DNA from: Methylobacterium sp.
Lineage (GTDB): Bacteria > Pseudomonadota > Alphaproteobacteria > Rhizobiales > Beijerinckiaceae
Direction: 5' to 3'
NCBI GenBank assembly: GCA_021154065.1
Contig: JAJKJG010000246.1
Span: 1 to 7,837 of the forward strand
DNA length: 7,837 nt
Of the stretch, positions 1 through 4,914 are shown piece after piece (position 1 is the first letter of the stretch; every line of letters starts with the position of its first letter). The position numbers and the translations under genes were made by a program. The notes below the pieces were generated by a model that saw only the letters and a program-made list of their open reading frames with translations, had not been told where the DNA came from and made no database searches.

Positions 1-590
1 TAGCGGTCGCCGAGCACGATGTCGGCCTTGACCGCGTCGTCGCGGGCAAGGCTCGTCGAGGGCATCGAGTGGCAATCGATCAGGACCGCGTGGCCGAAGG
101 CGCGGGCGGTGCGGTGGACGAGCTGGCGGAGCGCCCGGTGATAGGGCTTGTAGAGCCACTCGATCCGCCTGAGGCCCTCGTCGACGCTGAGCCGGGCGCG
201 GTAGATCTCCTGCCCGTCGGCGACGACGCGCGGGATCGTCCCGAGGCCGCCCGCGACCCGCATCGAGCGCGTGTTGGCGAAGGGCGGCAGCCGGCCGTCG
301 AACATGCGCGGGTCGAGCTCGTAGGGCTCGCGGTTGACGTCGAGATAGGCGCGCGGGAAGCGGGCCGTCATCAGCGGCGCGCCGAGCGCCACGACGTTGG
401 CAAACAGCGCGTCGACGAAGGCGTCCTCCGAGCGCCTCAGCGCCACGGCGTCGAGCCGCGAGGCGGCAAGGAACGCGCCCGGATAGACGGCGCCGGCGTG
501 CGGCGCGTTGAAGACGAACGGAATCGTCTGCCGGGCGGGCTCCAACACGTGGTGCGGCGGCTCGAAATCGGACTCAGGGGCTGATGACAT
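1..590 (-). CDS. N-formylglutamate amidohydrolase family protein (C-terminus outside window)
   Basis: Reading the minus strand from the ATG at 590-588 gives 196 uninterrupted codons that run off the left edge; the family is usually somewhat under 300 residues, so about two thirds is present. Family-typical blocks are visible in order: NAPHAG near residues 28-33 (usually PHSG, here Ala for Ser), FPRAYLDVNREPYELDP near 79-94, YKPYH at 147-151, the metal/active-site type motif DCHSMPS at 172-178 and DIVLGDR at 190-196. Members are cytosolic metal-dependent hydrolases that split N-formyl-L-glutamate into glutamate and formate, the last step of one histidine degradation route. No other hut gene is visible, so a housekeeping or different amide substrate is possible. 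No good ribosome-binding site precedes the ATG, but residues 1-20 match the usual N-terminal region (PPHHVLEPARQTIPFVF). The gene is divergent from cpdR, a neighbour pairing I recall from Hyphomicrobiales. Confidence 0.9.
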   Translation of the reverse strand, partial: MSSAPESDFEPPHHVLEPARQTIPFVFNAPHAGAVYPGAFLAASRLDAVALRRSEDAFVDALFANVVALGAPLMTARFPRAYLDVNREPYELDPRMFDGRLPPFANTRSMRVAGGLGTIPRVVADGQEIYRARLSVDEGLRRIEWLYKPYHRALRQLVHRTARAFGHAVLIDCHSMPSTSLARDDAVKADIVLGDR

Positions 591-759
591 TCGGGCGGGG
601 CTTGAGGGCGGGGGCCGTTCGAGGCCTACTGTGGCGGCAGGAAAGACGCCTGTCCACGCCTTTCGGTTCCGGCGCAAGCGCCCGCATCAACGCTCTGTTT
701 ACCCTGTCCGCGCTTTATGGGATCACCAGCCCCGAGGCATCGAGCAGGTCTTGCCGACG

Positions 760-1116
760 ATGAAGATCCTTCTGGCCGAAGACGACAACGACATGCGCCG
801 CTTCCTCGTCAAGGCGCTGCAGAACGCCGGCTACGACGTCGCGTCCTTCGACAACGGGCTCTCCGCCTACAACCGGCTGCGCGAGGAGCCGTTCGAGCTC
901 CTCCTCACCGACATCGTCATGCCGGAGATGGACGGCATCGAGCTCGCCCGCCGGGCGACCGAGCTCGACCCCGACATCAAGGTGATGTTCATCACCGGCT
1001 TTGCCGCCGTCGCCCTCAACCCCGATTCGCGGGCCCCGAAGGACGCGAAGATCCTGTCGAAGCCCTTCCATCTGCGCGAGCTCGTCAACGAGGTCGAGAA
1101 GATGATGGCGGCCTGA
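760..1116 (+). CDS. cpdR: Response regulator CpdR (single-domain receiver)
   Basis: The 118-residue product is a lone receiver domain with no output domain. Visible key residues are the acidic pair D8/D9, the phosphoacceptor D51 in TDIVMPEMDG, T79 in FITGFAA and K101 in LSKPF. D51 is the same number as the phosphorylated Asp of Caulobacter CpdR. In that system unphosphorylated CpdR localises ClpXP to the pole and primes degradation of cell-cycle substrates, while the CckA-ChpT phosphorelay inactivates it. The start at 760 is chosen because the family begins MK(R/K)ILLAEDD; the open frame extends upstream to 508 but that part is unrelated. The Shine-Dalgarno is weak (AGGT about 12 bases upstream). 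A longer upstream frame and two antisense frames here are compositional artefacts. The gene lies between the divergent amidohydrolase gene and tRNA-Val. Confidence 0.95.
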   Translation: MKILLAEDDNDMRRFLVKALQNAGYDVASFDNGLSAYNRLREEPFELLLTDIVMPEMDGIELARRATELDPDIKVMFITGFAAVALNPDSRAPKDAKILSKPFHLRELVNEVEKMMAA

Positions 1117-1150
1117 GCCGCTGATCCTAGGCGCGCTACCCGAGCCCGGC

Positions 1151-1179
1151 TTGCGCCCCCCTGGGCGAGCCGCTATATC
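1151..1179 (+). promoter_or_regulatory. Probable sigma-70-type promoter of tRNA-Val
   Basis: TTGCGC at 1151-1156 and TATATC at 1174-1179 are separated by 17 bases, an ideal -35/-10 spacing. The -10 box is one of few AT-rich patches in a GC-rich stretch. Transcription would start near 1186, about 28 bases before the mature tRNA 5' end at 1214. It also lies after the cpdR stop, which implies the tRNA is transcribed independently. This is a motif match only. Confidence 0.55.
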
Positions 1180-1213
1180 GCCCGCTTCCTGCGAGGCCGG
1201 CTTGCCGGCGGAT

Positions 1214-1288
1214 GGGCGCATAGCTCAGCGGTAGAGCACTGTGTTGACATCGCAGGGGTCCGTGGTTCGATCCCACGTGCGCCCACCA
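1214..1288 (+). tRNA. tRNA-Val (anticodon GAC)
   Basis: The 75-base cloverleaf folds cleanly. The acceptor stem is GGGCGCA paired with TGCGCCC (1278-1284), the D arm is GCTC/GAGC, the anticodon stem is CTGTG/CGCAG with one T·G pair, and the loop TTGACAT carries anticodon GAC, reading valine codons GTC and GTT. The T stem is CGTGG/CCACG around TTCGATC. The discriminator A and an encoded CCA (1286-1288) end the gene. No intrinsic terminator follows. Confidence 0.97.
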
Positions 1289-1368
1289 TTTCTGCTAAGT
1301 CTCGCGTGCTCGCTGCGGCCGGCGTCCGCCTCTCGAGGTACAGGCTGGCCTGTTGGGAGCCGGTGCCG

Positions 1369-2343
1369 CTACTCGATCACCTCGTCGGCTTGGGCAAGCA
1401 CTGCCAAGGGGATTTCGATTCCGAGAAGCTCGGCTGTCTTGAGGTTCACCACCAGGTTGAATTTGGTCGGCTGCTCGATCGGGAGATCCGCGGGGCGTGC
1501 CCCGTCTATGATCCTCTTCAGGTAAAACCCGGTGCGCTCAATCGCTTCGCGTCTGAGAAAACCATAGGTGATGAGTGCTCCCGCCAGTGACATTTGCTGA
1601 GAGCTCGAGACGGTGGGAAGGCGTGCAGCAAGGGCACGCGACATGATGGCTTCCGAAAGACTGTATAGCGCGTTGTCCGGCATGACGATCAACAGGTCAG
1701 GCTCGTAGTGCCTCAGTTGTTCGAAAGCCTTGTCGAGAGCACTGGGTGTTGCGACCTCAACCGTCTCGACCAGAAATCCCACTCGAACCGCCTCCTGCCT
1801 GAGCTTGACCATCATCGCCGGGTTCGACGGGTTTGCCGGATTAAGCATCGCCGCGATTCGCTTTGTCCGGGGCAACACAGACGGAATGAGGCCTAGCAGT
1901 TTGAGGATGACCTCCTCGTTCATGGTTGCCATGCCCGTGATGTTGCCACCTGGTCGGGCAAGGCTGGTCGCTAGTCCCGCTGCGACCGGGTCGTTCAGGC
2001 CGGTCATCACAATGGGGATGGTCTTGGAGACCTCGCGGGCCGCCTCGGCCGCAGCGATGGTCGATACGACGATGGCAGCTGGCTGCTTTCCGATGAGCTC
2101 GGCAGCCAAGTGACGGAAACGATCATAATCGCCATCAGCCCAGCGTGCTTCGAACGTGAAATCCTGACCTTCAATCAGACCGACACCCCGAAGTCCGCTT
2201 CGCAACCACGTCATTTGATCGATACTAAGTCCAGCGTCTTCGCGGCCGCTGCCGAGCACGGCAATTCTGGCGGACTCCTTCGCCCATGCCGAGAAGCCGA
2301 GAGCAGCGCCCGGTAAGGCCGCGATGAAGGCCCGCCGTCTCAT
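1369..2343 (-). CDS. ABC-type substrate-binding protein, PF04392-like (orphan)
   Basis: The 324-residue product has a twin-arginine-like export signal, MRRRAFIAALPGAALGFSAWA (residues 1-21), typical of periplasmic binding proteins of this group. The mature part has the expected two-lobe features: RIAVLGSG near 26-33, a hydrophobic block with AAIVVSTI, TIPIVMTGLNDPVAAGL, SLARPGGNITGM, MLNPANPSNP, LLIVMPDNALYSL, and LPTVSSSQQMSLAGALITYG near the end. The family (ABC_sub_bind, PF04392) is abundant and often solitary in Bradyrhizobium-like genomes; ligands are mostly unknown, although some homologues are linked to amino acids or aromatics. A GGAGAG Shine-Dalgarno sits seven bases upstream (2351-2356 on the plus strand). 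No permease or ATPase gene is adjacent, so it must use partners elsewhere or be a remnant. It contains more AT-rich codons than its neighbours, suggesting later acquisition next to the tRNA. Confidence 0.88.
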   Translation of the reverse strand: MRRRAFIAALPGAALGFSAWAKESARIAVLGSGREDAGLSIDQMTWLRSGLRGVGLIEGQDFTFEARWADGDYDRFRHLAAELIGKQPAAIVVSTIAAAEAAREVSKTIPIVMTGLNDPVAAGLATSLARPGGNITGMATMNEEVILKLLGLIPSVLPRTKRIAAMLNPANPSNPAMMVKLRQEAVRVGFLVETVEVATPSALDKAFEQLRHYEPDLLIVMPDNALYSLSEAIMSRALAARLPTVSSSQQMSLAGALITYGFLRREAIERTGFYLKRIIDGARPADLPIEQPTKFNLVVNLKTAELLGIEIPLAVLAQADEVIE

Positions 2344-2477
2344 TCAATCACTCTCCGCGGGGGCAGGCTACGCCGGTGACTGCCTCGGAGTCACGCGCAG
2401 CCGGTACAGGGGCCTTGATGGCACGCAGAACTTCTCAGCCCCGGCGGCGTTGGCGTCGCGCCGGGCCGGGCGGCCCC

Positions 2478-2518
2478 TAGAGCGCAATGACTTCTCTTCG
2501 AGTCGTCATCCCGCTCTA
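2478..2518. repeat. Palindromic intergenic element 1
   Basis: TAGAGCG at 2478-2484 pairs with CGCTCTA at 2512-2518, and inside it ATGAC (2487-2491) pairs with GTCAT (2505-2509). The result is an interrupted stem-loop. It lies only 12 bases before a second, different palindrome. The paired layout resembles the dispersed palindromic mosaic elements of rhizobial genomes; membership of a named family is not proven here. Confidence 0.6.
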
Positions 2519-2530
2519 CCTCTTTGTTTG

Positions 2531-2577
2531 AGCATGATCTTTTCCGAAAACCGGCAGCCACTTTTCGGGATCATGCT
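2531..2577. repeat. Palindromic intergenic element 2 (rhizobial AGCATGATC type)
   Basis: AGCATGATC (2531-2539) is perfectly repeated in inverse as GATCATGCT (2569-2577). An inner arm CCGAAAA (2544-2550) pairs with TTTTCGG (2562-2568), leaving a TTTT bulge and a loop of about 11 bases. I recognise this as a very common intergenic palindrome in Hyphomicrobiales, where cores such as CATGATC, TTTTCCGAAAA and ACTTTTCGG recur. It ends eight bases before the ribosome-binding site of the following lipoprotein gene and so would lie in its promoter or leader. Confidence 0.75.
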
Positions 2578-2595
2578 TTTTAGTTGGAGAGAACG

Positions 2596-2856
2596 ATGCG
2601 GAAGCTCCTGCTCGCGGCCCTGATCGGGCTGTCTGTCGCCTCTTGCCAGACCCCGCAGCAATCGGCCGGAACCGCCGGCGGCGTCGTCGCCGGAGCGATC
2701 GTCGCCGGGCCGGTCGGGGCGGTCGTCGGCGGCGTTGCCGGCGCGGTCGTCGCGGCGCCCGGCGGCCCGCTCGATCCGGGCTATTGCTACGTCACCACCC
2801 GGCGCGGCACGATTCTGTACGATCGGTGGGGCCGCCCAAGGGTGCGACGCTGCTAG
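2596..2856 (+). CDS. Small glycine-zipper lipoprotein
   Basis: The 86-residue product starts at the ATG at 2596, four bases after GGAGAG (2586-2591); an in-frame TTG at 2584 overlaps that site and is rejected. Residues 1-16 form a lipoprotein signal (MRKLLLAALIGLSVAS) ending in lipobox VASC with C17 as the lipidated cysteine. Residues 25-57 are a Gly/Ala/Val tract with GxxxG spacing, as in glycine-zipper membrane-inserting segments. The C-terminal 25 residues (GYCYVTT...GTILYDRWGRPRVRRC) resemble the conserved tail of small rhizobial envelope proteins and hold C64 and C86, which could form a disulfide in the periplasm. The exact role is unknown; an envelope structural role is an inference. 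The gene stands alone, just after two palindromic elements. Two long overlapping frames in other phases are composition shadows. Confidence 0.78.
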   Translation: MRKLLLAALIGLSVASCQTPQQSAGTAGGVVAGAIVAGPVGAVVGGVAGAVVAAPGGPLDPGYCYVTTRRGTILYDRWGRPRVRRC

Positions 2857-3079
2857 CGGGGCGGGCCCGCGACGCCGAGCGATCGGCGATATATCTGTTA
2901 TTCCAGGCACTTAGGTCGGCGGCAATAGGACGCTGCACGGCGAGCAAGCCCGCCTTGCCGCGGCGGCGCTACCGGAGCGCCCGCCCACGGCTTAGCTCCG
3001 GATCATGGATGAGGATGAAGAAATCGACGGCTGGGAAGAGAGCATGGAAACGGGGGTCTGGTTCTAGGGCCGGCCCCTT

Positions 3080-3334
3080 TCAGCGGCCATAGGGCGAGGG
3101 CAGGACGACCCGCACCGGCCTGCGCGTCGTCGCCGGGGCGCCGGGCGCCGCCTCCGCGACTCTCTCGCCCGGCGGCGGCTCGGCCGCGGCGACCGCCTGC
3201 ACCGGCACGGCGCGGCCGGCCGCCAGATCAAGGTCGGCACGGTCGCGGGAGGCTTCCTGCGCGCGCGCCGTCGTCGCGGCCATGCGGAGAGCCGCGAGCG
3301 TCGCGGCGAGCGCCGTCCTGGCCCGCCGGCTCAT
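3080..3334 (-). CDS. Small exported protein coupled to RNase T2
   Basis: The 84-residue frame starts at an ATG (3334-3332) that overlaps the TGA of the RNase T2 gene as ATGA, a layout typical of translational coupling. Residues 1-25 (MSRRARTALAATLAAL...TTARA) look like a Sec signal peptide with cleavage after ARA and mature start QEAS. The mature chain is short, Ala/Pro/Arg-rich and probably disordered, ending in VRVVLPSPYGR. I do not recognise a family. Being encoded directly behind a secreted nuclease makes a partner, chaperone or inhibitor role conceivable, but this rests on position alone. The high-GC composition allows long chance frames; the signal peptide and the four-base overlap are the reasons to accept it. 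A longer frame through the same DNA in another phase (from 3943) is rejected because it shadows the RNase gene. Confidence 0.6.
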   Translation of the reverse strand: MSRRARTALAATLAALRMAATTARAQEASRDRADLDLAAGRAVPVQAVAAAEPPPGERVAEAAPGAPATTRRPVRVVLPSPYGR

Positions 3335-4137
3335 GAGCCGAACCCGCCCGGGATGAACCCGGCCCCTCCCGGGCAGCCGGAATTTGCGCCGTAGCCGACC
3401 TCGCTCAGCGGCACGAAGGAGCCGGGCCAGCCGTCGCCGTCGGGATCGCGTGAGATGTCCCGGCTGATCAGGACGCGGATCTCGGCCACGTAGGCGCGCG
3501 AGCGCCCATCCGGTCCGGGCGGTCCGCCGCGGCGCGCGAACTTGCAGTCGACAACGATTGCGTCGGCGAGCGCCCGGCTCTTCTCGGCGACGCCCTGGAG
3601 CAGCGTCCGGACCGGCACCTCGCGGCCAAGGAGGCCCTTCTCCCTGAGCACCGCCCCGATGGTGGCGTTCGCCTTCTCGGCGAACCCGACGATCTTGCCG
3701 AAATACTCCTCCGGCGTCAGGCCCGAGCAGACGCCGTGCCGGCGCCACTCGTGCTCCTGGAGCCCGTCCGCCATACCCGGCATGTAGACCCGGAGCTTGC
3801 GCCGCAGCTCCGGCGACAGCGACAGCGACTCGTTCGAGCAGAACGCCGGCTGCTGGTTGACGCTGCGGTTCTTCCGGTTCGGCCACAGCCCGTGCACGGT
3901 GAGCGGCGTCGCGCGGTAGTCGGCGTCGCTCGGCGCGTCGCACTGGCGCTTGCCGCGCGCATCGCCGACAAGCCGGCAGAAGCTCGGCGCGATGCTGAAG
4001 ACCATGAGGTAGAAATCGAAATCGGCGGGCTCGTCGCGCTGCCGGCGCCGCGCCTCGGCATCGCCGGCGCCGGCAAGCGTCAGCGCCGCGACGAGCGCGG
4101 CGCAGCCGGCGGCGAGGATCGATCGGAACGGACGCAT
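3331..4137 (-). CDS. Secreted ribonuclease T2 family protein
   Basis: The 268-residue product begins with a signal peptide (MRPFRSILAAGCAALVAALTLAGAGDAEA, residues 1-29), so it acts in the periplasm or outside the cell. Both RNase T2 active-site segments are visible: CAS-1 as LTVHGLWPN with catalytic H82, and CAS-2 as EHEWRRHGVC with H129, E130 and H134. The position normally held by Lys in HEWxKHG is Arg133. The family-start motif is DFYLMVFSIAPSFC at 41-54, with Ile where a Trp is common. Cysteines 54, 66, 100, 137 and others fit a disulfide-stabilised fold. T2 enzymes cut single-stranded RNA without base specificity through 2',3'-cyclic phosphates; bacterial members scavenge RNA or degrade it in stress. 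The C-terminal 40 residues are Gly/Pro-rich. A G-rich ribosome-binding site (GGGGGG, three bases upstream) precedes the ATG. The coupled small gene follows. Confidence 0.93.
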   Translation of the reverse strand: MRPFRSILAAGCAALVAALTLAGAGDAEARRRQRDEPADFDFYLMVFSIAPSFCRLVGDARGKRQCDAPSDADYRATPLTVHGLWPNRKNRSVNQQPAFCSNESLSLSPELRRKLRVYMPGMADGLQEHEWRRHGVCSGLTPEEYFGKIVGFAEKANATIGAVLREKGLLGREVPVRTLLQGVAEKSRALADAIVVDCKFARRGGPPGPDGRSRAYVAEIRVLISRDISRDPDGDGWPGSFVPLSEVGYGANSGCPGGAGFIPGGFGS

Positions 4138-4222
4138 GAACCCCCCTGCGGAATCAGCGGGAGCTTAGAGCAGCGCCAGCCGTCAGGCGAGCCGCGGCGA
4201 CGGTAGTGAGGTCTTTTGAATT

Positions 4223-4609
4223 TTACGAACATTGGCTCAGCCTGATCCAACCCGACAGCGCGCCGAACGCGATCGCTAAAGAGACGGGGTAGAACAGCAT
4301 TTTCTGTGCGCGTGAGACGGGCCTGCCGTCTCTCGCCATGATCGCCAGATACTCCAATCGATGAATCCAACCTGCCTTAAACGCAGCAAACGAAACCAAG
4401 TCGAAGATCGGCGCATGCAGGAAGACAAAGACGAACACCGGCAGAACCCAAAACGCATCTGCGCGATCAAGACCGTGGAAGGGTATGCGCGCTACCGGGC
4501 CCTTGCAGAACGGATCGGAGGCCGAGACGCCTAGGGCAAAGATGGTGGCGCTCACGAGCGCTGTCGAAAGATGCTTCGCAATTGCCTCTCGCCGATGCCC
4601 TTTCGTCAC
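4223..4609 (-). CDS. Small hypothetical membrane protein, start uncertain
   Basis: About 128 residues can be read from a GTG at 4609-4607. Three hydrophobic stretches are visible: about LSTALVSATIFALGVSA, AFWVLPVFVFVFLHAPIFDLVSFAAF and MLFYPVSLAIAFGALSGWIRL, so it should be an inner-membrane protein with three or so helices. I recognise no family. The frame is open further to an ATG at 4696, but 4606-4734 encodes an IS1-like transposase C-terminus in another phase, so that extension is a shadow. The GTG overlaps the transposase TGA, meaning the present start was created at, or replaced by, an insertion scar. No convincing ribosome-binding site precedes it; a second GTG lies about 16 codons downstream. 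Codon use is less GC-rich than in the flanking genes. It could be an intact small gene or a 5'-truncated pseudogene. Confidence 0.5.
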   Translation of the reverse strand: MTKGHRREAIAKHLSTALVSATIFALGVSASDPFCKGPVARIPFHGLDRADAFWVLPVFVFVFLHAPIFDLVSFAAFKAGWIHRLEYLAIMARDGRPVSRAQKMLFYPVSLAIAFGALSGWIRLSQCS

Positions 4610-4734
4610 GCCGCCGCCCGCTTCTTGTAAGGCCCGCGCTTCGCCGGCTTCGCCTCGACAGCCTCGACCGGCGCAACGATATCGCCGATATCCCAAAGCC
4701 GGTCCGACACGCCAGCCGCCATCGCGGGACTCAC
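4606..4734 (-). pseudogene. C-terminal remnant of IS1-like transposase
   Basis: On the minus strand a frame ending in TGA at 4608-4606 reads SPAMAAGVSDRLWDIGDIV, then a short linker, then KPAKRGPYKKRAAA. The phrase TPAMxAGxxDxxW(S/D)(I/L)(E/G)(D/E)L is the recognisable C-terminal end of IS1-family-type transposases found across Hyphomicrobiales, often followed by a basic RGPYKK tail. Only about 40 codons remain. Upstream of 4734 the similarity stops and 20 bases later the 151-bp repeat begins, so the rest of the transposase was lost. Family assignment is from remembered motif patterns, not a search. It is non-functional. Confidence 0.65.
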
Positions 4735-4754
4735 CCCGCCACCCGGCCGTCGCG

Positions 4755-4905
4755 TCTTATCCCCGCAATCCTCGAAACGCACCGCCTCGCGGGGGCTTCC
4801 CCGGCGCGCCCTGCCGGCGCATGATGATCGTGTTGATGGCGCGGTTGCTCACGCGATCAGCCGTCGGCGAGAAGCCCGCTCTCCGCAAGGAGGGCGGGCT
4901 TTTGC
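4755..4905 (+). repeat. 151-bp dispersed repeat, copy 1 (3' side of GH13 gene)
   Basis: This stretch aligns without gaps to 6869-7019, with about 19 mismatches by hand count. The first 30 bases differ at one position, the middle (about 4785-4820) holds most differences, and the last 59 bases (4847-4905) are identical. The final 54 bases recur at 7499-7552 with one difference. It ends in a strong hairpin (4872-4901). It starts 20 bases from the transposase remnant and ends nine bases from the stop codon of the GH13 gene. Translation in any frame shows amino-acid-changing differences, so it is unlikely to be coding. Confidence 0.9.
4872..4903 (+). terminator. Terminator-like hairpin in repeat copy 1
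   Basis: AAGCCCGC (4872-4879) plus TCTCC pairs with GGAGG plus GCGGGCTT (4894-4901). This gives a 13-bp stem with a single T·G pair and a GCAA tetraloop of the stable GNRA class. It runs into TTTT at 4900-4903. The U tract exists only for plus-strand transcripts. The neighbouring GH13 gene reads the other way, so this would block transcripts entering its 3' end rather than end its own message. Confidence 0.65.
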
Positions 4906-4914
4906 ATTTCGCCG

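Noticed and set aside
69..584. 171-codon plus-strand open frame
   Set aside because: It is antisense to the N-formylglutamate amidohydrolase, which has recognisable family motifs in the minus frame.
591..759. Possible CtrA-type site upstream of cpdR (TTTACC around 699)
   Set aside because: Only a loose half-match to TTAACC was seen and no second half at the right spacing, so a CtrA operator is not supported.
1241..1590. Plus-strand frames starting in the tRNA and running into 1369-1590
   Set aside because: They overlap the tRNA and are antisense to the 3' end of the binding-protein gene.
2861..2870. GCGGGCCCGC palindrome after the lipoprotein gene
   Set aside because: It is a short perfect palindrome without a following T tract, so it is not a credible intrinsic terminator and is expected by chance in GC-rich DNA.
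3005..3067. 20-codon acidic frame (MDEDEEIDGWEESMETGVWF)
   Set aside because: Its composition is unlike the surrounding GC-rich noise, but there is no ribosome-binding site, an in-frame stop lies four codons upstream and I know no match; it may be a gene fragment.
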